Source: CBDCBA01 sp965214125 (GTDB taxonomy: Bacteria; Planctomycetota; Phycisphaerae; Tepidisphaerales; Tepidisphaeraceae). Taken from it: a DNA stretch of 64,000 bases. Made by a program: the position numbers and the translations under genes. The notes beneath the pieces are model-generated. The model searched no databases. It worked only from the letters and a program-made list of their open reading frames with translations, and had not been told where the DNA came from. Of this stretch, positions 1-9,503 are shown in pieces. The number at the start of each line of letters is the position of its first letter. The first letter of the stretch is position 1. The stretch is taken from contig CBDCBA010000027.1 of the NCBI GenBank assembly GCA_965214125.1, forward strand, positions 372,001 through 436,000. Direction: 5' to 3'.

Positions 1-580
1 TGATGAGCGGCACCTCGCGGGTGTACTGGATTTCGACGCCGTCCTTCTTGAGTCGAACAATCTCGTCGCCGGACTTTTCCAGGAACTCCGGCTTGAGCTT
101 ACGCCGAATCTGCACCGCACTGAATGCCAGCGACGGCCCGCCGTGGTGGGTGCGGTGGCAGCGGATACCAAAGTCGTTGCGCACATTGTGCATCTCGCCC
201 GGACGCATCGGGACGAGTTGGTACGGCGTCTCCTGGCGTTCGAGGCGGCCGAAGGCGTTCAGCACGTCGGCGACGGCGTCGCGGATTTCGTGCGGCAACA
301 GCACCACGGGCGGCTTCATTCCCTGAAAGAAGCGTTGGCTCGCGTAGTAGGCGATGCCGGCCACGTGGTCCATGTGGGCGTGGCTGAGGCAGAGGATATC
401 GCTCGTCAGCGCGAACTGCGGGGCTCGCCCGGCGTCGAAGCAGAGGCCCAGTTCCGGCACCTGCACAACCGTTTCCTCGCCGGCGACGCTGTAGCCGACG
501 ACGCTGAGGGTGCCGAAGTCGAGGCGGGCGAAGCGCTGGGTCAGGTAGGTGCGCTCGGGCTGTTCGCGAAGTGCGGCCAC
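1..580 (-). CDS. MBL-fold metal-dependent hydrolase, tRNase Z-like (3' end missing)
   Basis: The reverse strand reads open from a GTG at 580 to the left edge, giving 193 codons of an incomplete gene. Residues 67-72 are HAHMDH, the HxHxDH zinc ligand motif of the metallo-beta-lactamase fold, and later His residues (around 'CHRTHHGG') fit further metal ligands. The arrangement resembles ribonuclease Z-like MBL proteins, but the C-terminal part that would distinguish a tRNA 3'-endonuclease from another hydrolase lies outside the window. No in-frame ATG was found just upstream, so GTG is chosen as start. Stand-alone; a small membrane protein gene diverges from it at 666. Confidence 0.75.
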   Translation of the reverse strand, partial: MAALREQPERTYLTQRFARLDFGTLSVVGYSVAGEETVVQVPELGLCFDAGRAPQFALTSDILCLSHAHMDHVAGIAYYASQRFFQGMKPPVVLLPHEIRDAVADVLNAFGRLERQETPYQLVPMRPGEMHNVRNDFGIRCHRTHHGGPSLAFSAVQIRRKLKPEFLEKSGDEIVRLKKDGVEIQYTREVPLI

Positions 581-665
581 GATGGGAGAAGGTAGGCGAC
601 CGGGCGGCGAACGGCGCGAAAGTTGACCGTTCCGTGGTGGCGCGAGTCGGCGGTAGAACGGGCGG

Positions 666-1310
666 ATGGACACCCCCGACCTCACCGCCGGCAAGCAACA
701 GTCGAAGACGGAGCAGATCAAGGACAAAGCCGCCAGCCTCGCGGGCGAGGCCAAGGCCAAAGCTGCCGAGGCCGGCACCGCCGCCAAGCAGTACGTGCGC
801 GAGCACGCCCCGGAGTGGAAGGAGAGCGCTTCGGCCACCCTTCAGGAGCAGTGGCAGCAGGTGCGCGAGCAGGCCCCGGAGATCATGTACGCCAGCGTGC
901 CCGAGGCCATCGCCGCCAACGCCCGCCGCACCGAGGCCAACGTCGCCTACTACCGCGAGAACCCCAGCATGATCGGGCGCCGCCTGGCCGAGATGGACGA
1001 CGAGTGGGACACGGGCCGCGTTCTTCAAGTCGCCACAAGCGGTCTGACCCTCGCCGGCTTCTGGTTCAGCCTGACCAAAAGTAAGCTCTGGACACTCCTG
1101 CCCCTGGCCCTCGCCGGCGGCGCCCTGCACCACGGCCTGACCGGCGGTAGCCCCGCCGAAGACCTCGTCCGCCGCTTCGGCTTCCGCACGCGCGACGAAA
1201 TCGAGTACGAGCGCCGCCGCCTCGAACAGCTCGACCACGACCTTGGCAACGACACCAGCCTGATCGCCCAAACCCAGGCCGGTGGCATGACGAGCCCGTC
1301 GATGGGTTAG
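666..1310 (+). CDS. Hypothetical protein with one or two membrane segments
   Basis: A 214-residue protein that I do not recognise. Residues about 10-80 are rich in Ala, Lys, Glu and Gln and look like a long amphipathic helix of LEA/apolipoprotein style. Residues about 120-160 are hydrophobic (a segment around 'GLTLAGFWFSLT' and another around 'LLPLALAGGALHHGL') and may form a membrane hairpin. The C-terminal 45 residues are charged and helical. A small palindrome (CGCCTT tc AAGGCG, 1321-1334) follows the stop and may end the transcript. The function is unknown; a membrane-associated stress or envelope protein is one guess. Confidence 0.6.
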   Translation: MDTPDLTAGKQQSKTEQIKDKAASLAGEAKAKAAEAGTAAKQYVREHAPEWKESASATLQEQWQQVREQAPEIMYASVPEAIAANARRTEANVAYYRENPSMIGRRLAEMDDEWDTGRVLQVATSGLTLAGFWFSLTKSKLWTLLPLALAGGALHHGLTGGSPAEDLVRRFGFRTRDEIEYERRRLEQLDHDLGNDTSLIAQTQAGGMTSPSMG

Positions 1311-1359
1311 AGCGGCGCTTCGCCTTTCAAGGCGAGCACGAACGGGGTAGGATGTCGCT

Positions 1360-1761
1360 ATGATGCGAACTCCACTTGTCCTTCTTGCCGCTACGCTTGC
1401 CGCTTGCTCCGCCATCGGATGCGCGAGCGGCGAGCCGGAGACGGATGCCAACTTCAACACTTCGTTCGACGCCTACGACGATTTCGAGGCCGCCGTCCGC
1501 TCGGCGTTCCGGCAGGAGAACGTTCGCGTCGATGAAGACATGGCCAAACTGGCCCTCGGCGTCGGTGTTTCCAAGGCGGCCGGGCTCAACACGTTCGTCG
1601 GCACCGCCCCAAACGGCTCCCGCGTCAACGTCTACTTCAGCCGCGTCGGTCGGGACGCCGCCCTCGTCTCCGTGAATGCGAACGATCCGGACGACGTGGC
1701 GCTCGAACAGCGGATCGCTGATCTGCTTCAGGCCAACCTCGGTACGGTGACGGTTGAGTAG
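1360..1761 (+). CDS. Small lipoprotein, DUF3568-like
   Basis: A 133-residue protein with a short N-terminal hydrophobic segment and a lipobox (SAIGC, Cys21), so it is predicted to be exported and lipid-anchored. The mature part contains the pattern 'FEAAVRSAFRQENVRVDEDMAKLA' (first part shown) followed by two beta-rich stretches, which resembles the short DUF3568-type lipoproteins seen in many bacteria, including planctomycetes. Two ATG codons are tandem at 1360 and 1363. A strong hairpin lies 26 bp after the stop. Role unknown. Confidence 0.65.
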   Translation: MMRTPLVLLAATLAACSAIGCASGEPETDANFNTSFDAYDDFEAAVRSAFRQENVRVDEDMAKLALGVGVSKAAGLNTFVGTAPNGSRVNVYFSRVGRDAALVSVNANDPDDVALEQRIADLLQANLGTVTVE

Positions 1762-1786
1762 GCCTCACCGACGTGTTACGAACAGC

Positions 1787-1816
1787 AGCGGCCGCGAGCA
1801 TCCGCTCGCGGCCGCT
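1787..1816. terminator. Bidirectional hairpin between convergent genes
   Basis: A perfect 12-bp stem (AGCGGCCGCGAG) with a 6-nt loop and a short T run on the + side. It sits between the lipoprotein gene and the convergent UDP-glucose dehydrogenase gene, and could terminate both transcripts. Confidence 0.6.
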
Positions 1817-1841
1817 TTGCGTTGCGAAAGATTCCGCCGCT

Positions 1842-3236
1842 CTACTCCGCCGCGACTTTGCTCGCGACGTCGGCCTCCACCTCCGGCCGGCCCATCGGGT
1901 AGTAGCGGAAGCCATGCTTCTTCATGTCGCTGCGGTGCAGGCAGTTGCGGCCGTCGAAGATCAGCGGCTGGTTCATCACGGCCTTGAGCTTGCCGTAGTC
2001 GAGCGTTTCGAACAGCAGCCAGTCGGTCACGATCGCCACCGCGTCGGCGCCGGCGGCGCAGCGGACGGGGTCGACGCACCACTCCACCTGGTCGCCGAAG
2101 ATTTCCTGCATGTTCTCGGTCGCCTTCGGGTCGTACGCCTTCACGTGGACGCCCTTGCCGAGCAGGTGGCGGATAACATCGATGGCGGCCGACTCGCGGA
2201 TGTCGTCGGTGTCCGCCTTGAACGCCAGGCCCCACACGGCGACGGTCGCGCCCTCGGGCTCGCGGCCGAGCTTGTCGACGATCTTCTGGGCAAATCGCCG
2301 TTTCTGCCCGTTGTTCGTGTCGATGATGGCCGAGACGAAGCGGTTGTCATGCCCGGCGGCCTTGGAGATGTGCTCCATCGCGGCCACGTCCTTCGGGAAG
2401 CACGACCCGCCGTAGCCGCAACCCGCCCGCAGGAAGGCCGGGCCGATGCGTTTGTCGCTGCCCATGCCCTTGCGGATGCTCTCGATGTCGGCGCCGTAGT
2501 GCTCGCACAGGATCGTCAGCTCGTTCATAAAGCTGATGCGTGCGGCGAGCATCGTGTTGGCGGCGTACTTGGTCAGCTCGGCGCTCTCCCAGTTCATCAC
2601 GAACCAGCACTGGTTGTTGCCGAGCTTGACCTGCTCGCGGAGGATCGGGTCGTACACCTGCTGCATCGCGTCGACCTCGGGCGAGTCGATGTCGCCACTC
2701 TCGCACCCGATGACGACGCGGTCGGGCCGCAGGAAGTCGTCGACGGCGGTCCCTTCCTTCAGGAACTCCGGGTTGCTGACGACACGCACGTTCGCGTTCG
2801 TGTGGTCGGCAAGGTAGCCCGACAGCTTGCGATTGGTGCCGGCGGGAACCGTGCTCTTGACGACGATCGTCACCATCGCGTCGCGGCGGTCGGCGGGGCG
2901 TTTCTCCAGGGCCTCGCACACCTCGCGGCCAGCGGTTTCGAGGTAGGTCATGTCGACGGTGCCGTCGTCTTTGGGTGGCGTGCCGACAGCCAGGTAGACC
3001 ACCTCGGCGTTCTCGACCGCCTCGGCGACATCGCCGGTGAAGCGCAGGCGCCCCTCGCGGATGTTCTCGGTCATCCGCTCGGTTAGGCCGGGCTCGAAGA
3101 TGGGGCATTGGCCGGCCCGAAGCTTGGCGAGCTTTTCGGGCATCTTCTCCACGCCGACCAACGTGTGGCCCGCGTGGGCGAGGCAGGTTCCGGTAACGAG
3201 GCCAACGTAGCCGCAGCCGATAACGGTGATATCCAT
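1842..3236 (-). CDS. ugd: UDP-glucose 6-dehydrogenase
   Basis: A 464-residue enzyme that oxidises UDP-glucose to UDP-glucuronate with two NAD. The N terminus carries the NAD-binding GCGYVG motif (residues 7-12). The catalytic cysteine is Cys279 in 'GYGGSCFPKD', and the C-terminal UDP-binding domain is present, so the length is normal. The start at 3236 is chosen because the reading frame extends 42 codons further upstream without any homologous sequence, and the Rossmann fold begins right after Met. It is the distal gene of a same-strand nucleotide-sugar cluster with the GlcNAc-1-P transferase and an epimerase, which points to exopolysaccharide or cell-envelope glycan synthesis. A related UDP-ManNAc dehydrogenase is possible but less likely. 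Confidence 0.88.
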   Translation of the reverse strand: MDITVIGCGYVGLVTGTCLAHAGHTLVGVEKMPEKLAKLRAGQCPIFEPGLTERMTENIREGRLRFTGDVAEAVENAEVVYLAVGTPPKDDGTVDMTYLETAGREVCEALEKRPADRRDAMVTIVVKSTVPAGTNRKLSGYLADHTNANVRVVSNPEFLKEGTAVDDFLRPDRVVIGCESGDIDSPEVDAMQQVYDPILREQVKLGNNQCWFVMNWESAELTKYAANTMLAARISFMNELTILCEHYGADIESIRKGMGSDKRIGPAFLRAGCGYGGSCFPKDVAAMEHISKAAGHDNRFVSAIIDTNNGQKRRFAQKIVDKLGREPEGATVAVWGLAFKADTDDIRESAAIDVIRHLLGKGVHVKAYDPKATENMQEIFGDQVEWCVDPVRCAAGADAVAIVTDWLLFETLDYGKLKAVMNQPLIFDGRNCLHRSDMKKHGFRYYPMGRPEVEADVASKVAAE

Positions 3237-3456
3237 AGCAGATGAGTCGACAAAAGGGGAAGCCGCCGTGAGCCGGCACAAAGCATCGCCGCAGCGAGAG
3301 GGATCGCGGCGGCAGCCATCGTAGAACCCGCCCAAGCCACGACGCTGCGGCGTCCTCGCCACGCGCTCGGGACGGTAATCTACGCGATGAATGCCGCTCG
3401 CGTCGGAAGAACCTTACGCCGATTCACCCCTGTACGGGCGAGCGGGCCGGGACCCG

Positions 3457-4887
3457 CTAGACGCCCGCGGGAACGGGACGGGGTTCGACCGGGTCGTCCG
3501 TGCCCTTGGGATCAGTTTCAACGATCGGACCCTCGGCCGTCGGCTCAGTTCGCGTCTTCGCCTCCTCGCCGTCCGCCGGCTCGTCATCCAGCGGGTTGGC
3601 GCGCTCGTGGACCAGGCCCATCTTCCAGGCGGCCACCGCGATGCAGCCGAAGAGAACGAGGTAGAACGCGATCAGGTATCGCGTCCGCAGCACGACCATG
3701 AACGCCCCGCTCAACACGAAGAAGAGCGTGAGCCCGTAGATCGTCAGCACCGACTTCTTCACGCCCATACCGCGGCGGATGAGCTGGTGGTGGAAGTGTT
3801 GCTTATCGGGCGAGAAGAGCGGCCTGCCCTTGATCCAGCGGCGGGCGAAGGCCAGGGCCGTGTCGAGCACTGGCAGGCTGAACATGACCAGCGCCCCTAG
3901 CATCCACTTTCCGCCCACCTCGCCGAGCAGCACGATCATGGTGGCGACGACGAACCCCATGAGCAGGCTTCCGGCGTCACCCATGAAGATGCTGGCCGGG
4001 TTGAAGTTGAAGGGCAGGAAGCCCATCACGGCCCCGAAGAGCGCCAGCGACACAGCCAGGCGTAGCGCGTCGTCCGGCGCCCGCCCCGGCATGCCAGCCA
4101 TGGCCAGGTGGGCGGCCACGGCGACGAGGCCGACGGCGATGATGGCCGTGACGCCGCCGCAGAGGCCGTCGAGGCCGTCCATCAGATTGCTCGCGTTGCA
4201 GCAGAAGACGACCAGCGCGATCACGAACCCCCAGCTTGCCGCGAGGCTGGCGGCCGTCTCCACCAGGAGGGGCACCTCGAGCCCGAGCTCCTTGTGAATC
4301 CAGGCGAACCCGTAGCGGACGAACTGGCCCATCACGTCGTCGCCGATGCCGAAGCTGAGCAGGCTCACGGCCGCCGCGATCTGGCCGAGGATCTTCAGGC
4401 GCGGGCGAACGCCGCGCAGGTCGTCGATCAGGCCCAGCGCGACGATCACGCACGTGCCGAGGATGATCGGGATCGGCACCCGCAGTACCCCCGAGATGCC
4501 TGGATGATGACTTTGGGCGAGAAATTGCCCCAGCGCCAGCGACGAGACGAAGCCGAGGAAGATCGCCACGCCGCCGAGGTAAGCGACCGTCCGCCCGTGC
4601 ACCTTCCGCACGCCGTCGGGCCGATCGACCACGTCGTAGGACAAGGCCACGTGCCGCATCACCGGCGTGAAGATGTACGCGACGACGAACGCGATGCAGA
4701 AGACGATGACGTACGGCCCGAGGACCTCGTCGAGCGAAAGGGCCGCCTCCTGCGCGGCCATCGCCGCGGGCGTTTCGACGGGAATCAGCGGGCCCTCGGT
4801 CAGCGGGCCCAACTCAAGTTGGCCAAGCAACTCCACCTCCTGACCCAATCCTTGGGCGAGCGAGGATGGTGGCGGGGCGGGCTGCAT
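3457..4887 (-). CDS. Undecaprenyl-phosphate GlcNAc-1-phosphate transferase family (WecA/MraY-like)
   Basis: A 476-residue polytopic membrane protein with about ten hydrophobic segments. It should transfer a sugar-1-phosphate from a UDP-sugar to a polyprenyl phosphate. The family's acidic motifs are visible: 'GLIDDLRGVRPRLKI' and 'NASNLMDGLDGL', plus the 'MGDAGSLLMGF' loop. The N-terminal 45 residues before the first membrane segment are Pro/Glu-rich, so an internal start is possible. The C-terminal 40 residues are charged and disordered. It lies between ugd and an epimerase gene on the same strand, consistent with initiation of a lipid-linked surface polysaccharide. Confidence 0.85.
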   Translation of the reverse strand: MQPAPPPSSLAQGLGQEVELLGQLELGPLTEGPLIPVETPAAMAAQEAALSLDEVLGPYVIVFCIAFVVAYIFTPVMRHVALSYDVVDRPDGVRKVHGRTVAYLGGVAIFLGFVSSLALGQFLAQSHHPGISGVLRVPIPIILGTCVIVALGLIDDLRGVRPRLKILGQIAAAVSLLSFGIGDDVMGQFVRYGFAWIHKELGLEVPLLVETAASLAASWGFVIALVVFCCNASNLMDGLDGLCGGVTAIIAVGLVAVAAHLAMAGMPGRAPDDALRLAVSLALFGAVMGFLPFNFNPASIFMGDAGSLLMGFVVATMIVLLGEVGGKWMLGALVMFSLPVLDTALAFARRWIKGRPLFSPDKQHFHHQLIRRGMGVKKSVLTIYGLTLFFVLSGAFMVVLRTRYLIAFYLVLFGCIAVAAWKMGLVHERANPLDDEPADGEEAKTRTEPTAEGPIVETDPKGTDDPVEPRPVPAGV

Positions 4888-4992
4888 GAAGAAGCGTTGG
4901 TTCGATCAATCCCGCGGCGCGTTCGAGCGGTGCCGGCCTGCCCATCATCTTCGCCCACGCCGGGGCCAGAGTCCACACCGCCCGGGCGGGGC

Positions 4993-5979
4993 TCAGTGGC
5001 TATCGGACTGCGCCGCTCGCTCGGCGACGACGGCTTCGATGATCTGGTCGAGGTCGAACCGGCGCTCCCAGCCGACGGTGGCGCGGATGCGCGACAGGTC
5101 GGGCACGCGGCGCGGCACGTCGTCGAACTTCTGGCCGTACACGCTCTCGTAGTCGATCGGCCGAATCTCGCTGGCACTTTGCGTGGCCGCGACTACTCGC
5201 TCGGCCAGGCCGCGAATGCTGACCTCCTCGTCGCTGCCGACGTTGAAGACCCGCCCCGCCGCCGACGGCTCGCCGAGCAGCGCGATCAGGGCCCGCACGA
5301 CGTCCTGCACGTGGCAGAAGCAGCGCGTCTGGCTGCCGTCGCCCGTCACCAGCAGCGGCTCGCCGGCCAGGGCGCGGTCGACAAAGCGCGGCAGGACCAT
5401 GCCGTACATCCCCACCTGTCGCGGGCCCACAGTATTGAAGAGGCGAACGACGACGCCTTTGAGCCCGAACTGCCGGCCGTAGGCGAGGGTGAGGAACTCG
5501 TCGATCCCCTTCGCGTAGGCGTAGCACCACCGCGCGTGCACCGTGGGGCCGATGGCGATGTCGTCGTCCTCGCTGAACGGCACTTTGGTCCCCTTGCCGT
5601 AGACCTCGCTGGAGCTCGTGACCAGCACCGGCCTTCCCCAGCGGTTGCAGGCCTCGAGCACGACCTCGGTGCCGTGGACGATCGAGCGAATCGTGTGAAC
5701 CGGCTCGTCGGCAATGAGCTGCACGCCCACCGCGGCCGCGAGGTGGAAGACGGCATCGCAATCGCTCGCGGCGAGATTGACGGTGGCGGCGTCCTCGACG
5801 CTGGCGCGAATCAGGCTGAACCGACCCTTGCGCTCGGGATGCTCGAGCAGCCCGCGGATGTTCTCGATGCGGCCGGTGGAGAAGTCGTCGAGCACGACCA
5901 CGCTGTGCCCGTCGGCCAGAAGCTGCTCGGCGAGGTGGCTTCCGATGAACCCGGCCCCGCCGGTGATGAGGTAGCGCAT
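4993..5979 (-). CDS. NAD-dependent epimerase/dehydratase (extended SDR)
   Basis: A 328-residue nucleotide-sugar enzyme. GGAGFIG (residues 7-13) is the dinucleotide-binding motif, 'SSSEVYG' supplies the catalytic Ser/Thr, and 'YAYAKG' gives the Tyr-x-x-x-Lys pair. It is about the length of UDP-glucose 4-epimerases and UDP-glucuronate decarboxylases. The exact reaction cannot be read from sequence; UDP-glucuronate as substrate would fit the linked ugd. Start at 5979 is chosen because the glycine-rich strand begins at Met; ATG 5988 and 6000 are in frame. It is the first gene of the cluster with the GlcNAc-1-P transferase 105 bp downstream. Confidence 0.82.
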   Translation of the reverse strand: MRYLITGGAGFIGSHLAEQLLADGHSVVVLDDFSTGRIENIRGLLEHPERKGRFSLIRASVEDAATVNLAASDCDAVFHLAAAVGVQLIADEPVHTIRSIVHGTEVVLEACNRWGRPVLVTSSSEVYGKGTKVPFSEDDDIAIGPTVHARWCYAYAKGIDEFLTLAYGRQFGLKGVVVRLFNTVGPRQVGMYGMVLPRFVDRALAGEPLLVTGDGSQTRCFCHVQDVVRALIALLGEPSAAGRVFNVGSDEEVSIRGLAERVVAATQSASEIRPIDYESVYGQKFDDVPRRVPDLSRIRATVGWERRFDLDQIIEAVVAERAAQSDSH

Positions 5980-6066
5980 CGAAGACATGTGCGGCACCAT
6001 ACGGCGTGTCGCCCACGGCCCGGAATCGCCTTGCGTTCGCGACGTAGCAGCGACACAATCGGACGC

Positions 6067-7038
6067 ATGCACAACTCCCACCGTGGCTTCACGCTGACGG
6101 ACGCACTTGTTTCCGTTGCCCTTCTCGCCGTCGGCAGCGGCGTGGCGATCGCGACGATCCAGGAGACGAGCGAGGCCGACAATCGCCTCGCTTGCGCCCG
6201 AAACCTTCGGCAGATCGGGCAGGCGATGCGGCAGTACGCCATCGACGACATCCGCCGCGCCAGCTACCCGCGGACGCTGTACGACGTCCAGCGCGCCGAT
6301 AAGCCCGCCGTCGGCACGCCGTACGCGGCCGACGGCGCGCCGGGAGCCATTCCCGAGGCCAACGCGCCGTCATTTCCCGGCAGCCGGTGGGCCGACCAGA
6401 ACGAGCAATACGTTCCCAAGGCCAACGACGTGACGGCCGCGTTCTACCACCTGATGCGGGAGACAGACACCACGTCCGAGCATTTCGTCTGCCCCTCCAC
6501 GGAGCAGACGCCACTCGCCGGGTACGACGGCTTCACGGAGATGGCATTTTCCAATTGGCCGGGCCGAAACGCCCTGCGGTCGCACCTGTCGTACAGCTTT
6601 CAGAACCCGTATTTCTCGACCGACGCGATCGTGCGAGGGGCGAAGTGGACCGACGCCCTCGGCCCACGGTACGTGCTGGCGGCCGACCTCAACCCCGGTC
6701 ATGCGAGCCTGCTCGACCTTGGCGAGCGTCCCGCCGACGGCGACCCCGCAACGCGCGGCGCTCCACGCATGCCCGGCGAACCAGACATCGTCGTCATACC
6801 CGGCGAGATGCCGGCACGCGACTACAACAGCCACAACCACGGCGGTGAAGGCCAGAACGTGCTCTACAGCGACGGTGCCGTTTTTTGGGAAACCAACCCG
6901 TTCAACGGCTTCGGCGACAACATCTACACCTACCGCATCGAAGACGATGCCTCAGCCGGCTTCGTCGGCAGCGCGTCTGGCCCCAACGATAACATTCTGC
7001 TTCCAACGGCAGATATGCTGACCAACGAGGGAAAGTAA
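6067..7038 (+). CDS. Prepilin-like protein with N-terminal methylation motif
   Basis: A 323-residue protein of the kind very abundant in planctomycetes. A short basic leader ends in RG, followed by FTLTDALVSVALLAVGS, a type IV pilin-like transmembrane helix; position +5, normally Glu, is Asp here. The soluble part contains 'CARNLRQIGQAMRQYA' and a C-terminal 'NHGGEGQNVLYSDGAV' stretch, a H-X10-DG variant of the H-X9-DG motif. It is probably processed by a prepilin peptidase and exposed at the cell surface; the individual role is not known. The frame is open far upstream, but only this Met gives a leader. It diverges from the epimerase gene. Confidence 0.85.
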   Translation: MHNSHRGFTLTDALVSVALLAVGSGVAIATIQETSEADNRLACARNLRQIGQAMRQYAIDDIRRASYPRTLYDVQRADKPAVGTPYAADGAPGAIPEANAPSFPGSRWADQNEQYVPKANDVTAAFYHLMRETDTTSEHFVCPSTEQTPLAGYDGFTEMAFSNWPGRNALRSHLSYSFQNPYFSTDAIVRGAKWTDALGPRYVLAADLNPGHASLLDLGERPADGDPATRGAPRMPGEPDIVVIPGEMPARDYNSHNHGGEGQNVLYSDGAVFWETNPFNGFGDNIYTYRIEDDASAGFVGSASGPNDNILLPTADMLTNEGK

Positions 7039-7045
7039 CTGATTG

Positions 7046-7774
7046 TCACTCCGTGTCGCCCGCGGCCTCGCGTAGCCGCTCGACGAACGCCTGATGCTCC
7101 CGCGTCTCGCACCCGGCTTCGACGGCGTTGCGCAGCCCCTTCAGGTTGCGACGGAACAGCGCCTCGCGATCAAGCCATAAGCCGGGGAAGACGCGGCTTT
7201 TCAGCAGGCCGTCGGCCGGGTCTGGCGGGAGCGTGTCGTAGGTGTTGCCGTTGAGAACAAACCAGTCGAGCTTGCGGGCGAGCGTGCGGTAGACCACGTA
7301 CTCGCGCACGCCGCTTCGCAGGTAGGCGGCGAGCTTCTGGTTGAGGTCGATCGACGCGCTGCTGGCGGCGATCTCGATGACAAGTTCAGGCGAGCCTTCG
7401 ACGTACCGGTCGACCATCCGCGACTGGCCCCCTGCCTCCTCTTCGATGCGGAGCAGAAGGTCCGGCTGCGGCACGTCGCCGAGATCGAGCCGCGTCGTGC
7501 TGTTGTCGCCCGCGTCCACCTGCGGCGTGAAGCTGGCGTAGTGGGCAAGCGTGTAGTTCGCCGCCGAGTGCGGGCGGCCGTGGTCGGCGTGGCTGACGGG
7601 CGGCATGATGTAAACGATCCCTCCGATCAGTTCGGCACGACACTCCTCCGGCATCCCCTCGTAGCGGCGCAGGAACTCGTCCGCGTCAAGATTGTCCCCT
7701 GGCTGCAACGGCGGGATTGCGTCATCGGCGAACTCGTCGGCGTCGACGCGCGGGATGTCGAGCGTGTCGCTCAT
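7046..7774 (-). CDS. Uma2 family (DUF820) putative endonuclease
   Basis: A 242-residue protein of the Uma2/DUF820 family, whose fold is related to PD-(D/E)xK nucleases. The family pattern is clear: 'AELIGGIVYIMPP', 'VPQPDLLLRIEEE', 'GSPELVIEIAASS' and 'KLAAYLRSGVREYVVY', which include the acidic and Lys residues of the nuclease-like core. The cellular role is not established; these proteins are expanded in planctomycetes and cyanobacteria. It converges on the prepilin-like gene with an 7-bp gap. Confidence 0.85.
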   Translation of the reverse strand: MSDTLDIPRVDADEFADDAIPPLQPGDNLDADEFLRRYEGMPEECRAELIGGIVYIMPPVSHADHGRPHSAANYTLAHYASFTPQVDAGDNSTTRLDLGDVPQPDLLLRIEEEAGGQSRMVDRYVEGSPELVIEIAASSASIDLNQKLAAYLRSGVREYVVYRTLARKLDWFVLNGNTYDTLPPDPADGLLKSRVFPGLWLDREALFRRNLKGLRNAVEAGCETREHQAFVERLREAAGDTE

Positions 7775-7817
7775 GCCCCAAGTCTACCACGCGCCGCGGG
7801 CTGTAGCATGCCGGCCC

Positions 7818-9503
7818 ATGGCCAGCGCGATCGTCGACCGCAGATACCTTCTCAGCTTCAAGGCCGGCCGCCTGCCGCAGCGGCCGTGCGACGTGCTGGT
7901 CATCGGCGGCGGCGTTGCGGGCCTCCGCGCGGCCATCGCCGCGGCCGACGGTGGGGCCGATGTCATCCTGCTCGCGAAAGACACCGTCGAGGAGTCGAAC
8001 ACGTGGTACGCCCAGGGCGGCATCGCGGCCGTGCTGTCGCCGCTCGACTCGATCGACGCCCACGTTCAGGACACGATCGCCGTCGGCGCCGGCCTGTGCG
8101 ACGAGCACGTTGTTCGCCGCGTCGTGCAGGAAGGTCCGCAGCGCGTGCTCGAATTGCTCCACTGGGGCGCCAACTTCGACAAGGACGCCGCCGCCGGAAA
8201 CCCGCACGACCTCGCCTTCGCGCTCGAGGCCGGGCACAGCGCCGCCCGCATTCTGCACGCTTTCGGTGACGCGACGGGGCAGGAACTTTCCAACACGCTC
8301 ATCCGCGGCGTGCGCGAGCGGGAGAACATCACCGTCGTCGAACGGGCGACCGCCATCGACCTGCTCACGGAGGACGGCCCCGCCTCCCGCTGCATCGGCT
8401 GCCTCGCCCTCGTCGACGGCCGAACGAACGTCATCTGGGCCAAGCAGACCATTCTCGCCACAGGCGGCGCGGGCATGCTCTTTCGCGAGACGACCAATCC
8501 CAAGGTCGCCACCGCCGACGGCCACGCGATGACCTGGCGCGCCGGCGCGGTGCTGCGCGACATGGAGATGATGCAGTTCCACCCGACCACGCTCTACGTC
8601 GCCGGCAGCGCCCGCGCGCTCGTGACCGAGGCCGTCCGCGGCGAGGGGGCCTACCTGATCGACAAGAACGGCGAGCGCTTCATGCCCGCCGTCCACCCCG
8701 ACGCCGAACTCGCCCCGCGAGACGTGGTCAGCCGCGGCATCATCGAGCAGATTCGCAAGACCGGCCACACGCACGTCTACCTCGACGTGCGCCACCTCGA
8801 CGGCGATAAGTTCGCGGCCCGATTTCCGTCGCTCATGCGGTTGCTCGGGCAGTTCGAGATCGACCCGCGCACGACGCCCATCCCCGTTCACCCGTCGGCC
8901 CACTACTACATCGGCGGGCTCGCCGTCGACGCGGACGGGGCGACGTCGCTGCCGGGCCTGTTCGCCGTCGGCGAGTGCGCGTGCAGCGGGCTGCACGGGG
9001 CGAACCGCCTCGCGAGCAATTCGCTGCTCGAAGGCCTCGCCCTCGGCCACGCGGCGGGCGTCGTCGCGGCGAATCGCATCGGCGATCACGACGGCACGTT
9101 CCCCCAACGCCTTGGCCACTCGGTTGAGCCGAGTCATCGCACCGAGCTCGACGTCGCCGACGTGCGCAGCAGCCTGCGCAGCGTGATGTGGCGCAACGCC
9201 GGCATCGAACGCGACGGCGACCGGCTGACGGAAACGCGGGAAATCATCGACTTCTGGGGCCGCTACGTGATGGACAAGACGTTCCTGCCCAACGGCAACG
9301 GCTCGGTCGCCGCCGCCCTGAGCGGGTGGGAGCTGCAGAACATGCTCACCGCAAGCTGGCTCATCGCCAGCGCCGCCCGCAGCCGCACGGAAAGCCGCGG
9401 CGTCCACTACCGCACCGACTTCCCCGACCGCGACGACGCCCACTGGCAAATGCGCCTCCGCTGGCAACGCCCGATGACGACGCCGACGCCGGAGCCGGTT
9501 TAA
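7818..9503 (+). CDS. nadB: L-aspartate oxidase
   Basis: A 561-residue flavoprotein that converts L-aspartate to iminoaspartate, the first step of de novo NAD synthesis. The FAD-binding 'VIGGGVAGLRAAIAAAD' lies near residue 20, the substrate-domain 'STWYAQGGIAAV'-type sequence (here NTWYAQGGIAAV) follows, and 'GANRLASNSLLEGLALG' near residue 395 is typical of NadB rather than succinate dehydrogenase A. The helical C-terminal domain is present. Start at 7818 is chosen because the FAD motif follows directly; the frame is open a further 42 codons upstream. nadA and nadC are not nearby. Confidence 0.9.
   Translation: MASAIVDRRYLLSFKAGRLPQRPCDVLVIGGGVAGLRAAIAAADGGADVILLAKDTVEESNTWYAQGGIAAVLSPLDSIDAHVQDTIAVGAGLCDEHVVRRVVQEGPQRVLELLHWGANFDKDAAAGNPHDLAFALEAGHSAARILHAFGDATGQELSNTLIRGVRERENITVVERATAIDLLTEDGPASRCIGCLALVDGRTNVIWAKQTILATGGAGMLFRETTNPKVATADGHAMTWRAGAVLRDMEMMQFHPTTLYVAGSARALVTEAVRGEGAYLIDKNGERFMPAVHPDAELAPRDVVSRGIIEQIRKTGHTHVYLDVRHLDGDKFAARFPSLMRLLGQFEIDPRTTPIPVHPSAHYYIGGLAVDADGATSLPGLFAVGECACSGLHGANRLASNSLLEGLALGHAAGVVAANRIGDHDGTFPQRLGHSVEPSHRTELDVADVRSSLRSVMWRNAGIERDGDRLTETREIIDFWGRYVMDKTFLPNGNGSVAAALSGWELQNMLTASWLIASAARSRTESRGVHYRTDFPDRDDAHWQMRLRWQRPMTTPTPEPV

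Noticed and set aside
4108..7038. A 976-codon frame on the + strand
   Set aside because: Only the part after 6067 is homologous; the rest is antisense to the GlcNAc transferase and epimerase genes and is open because of high GC.
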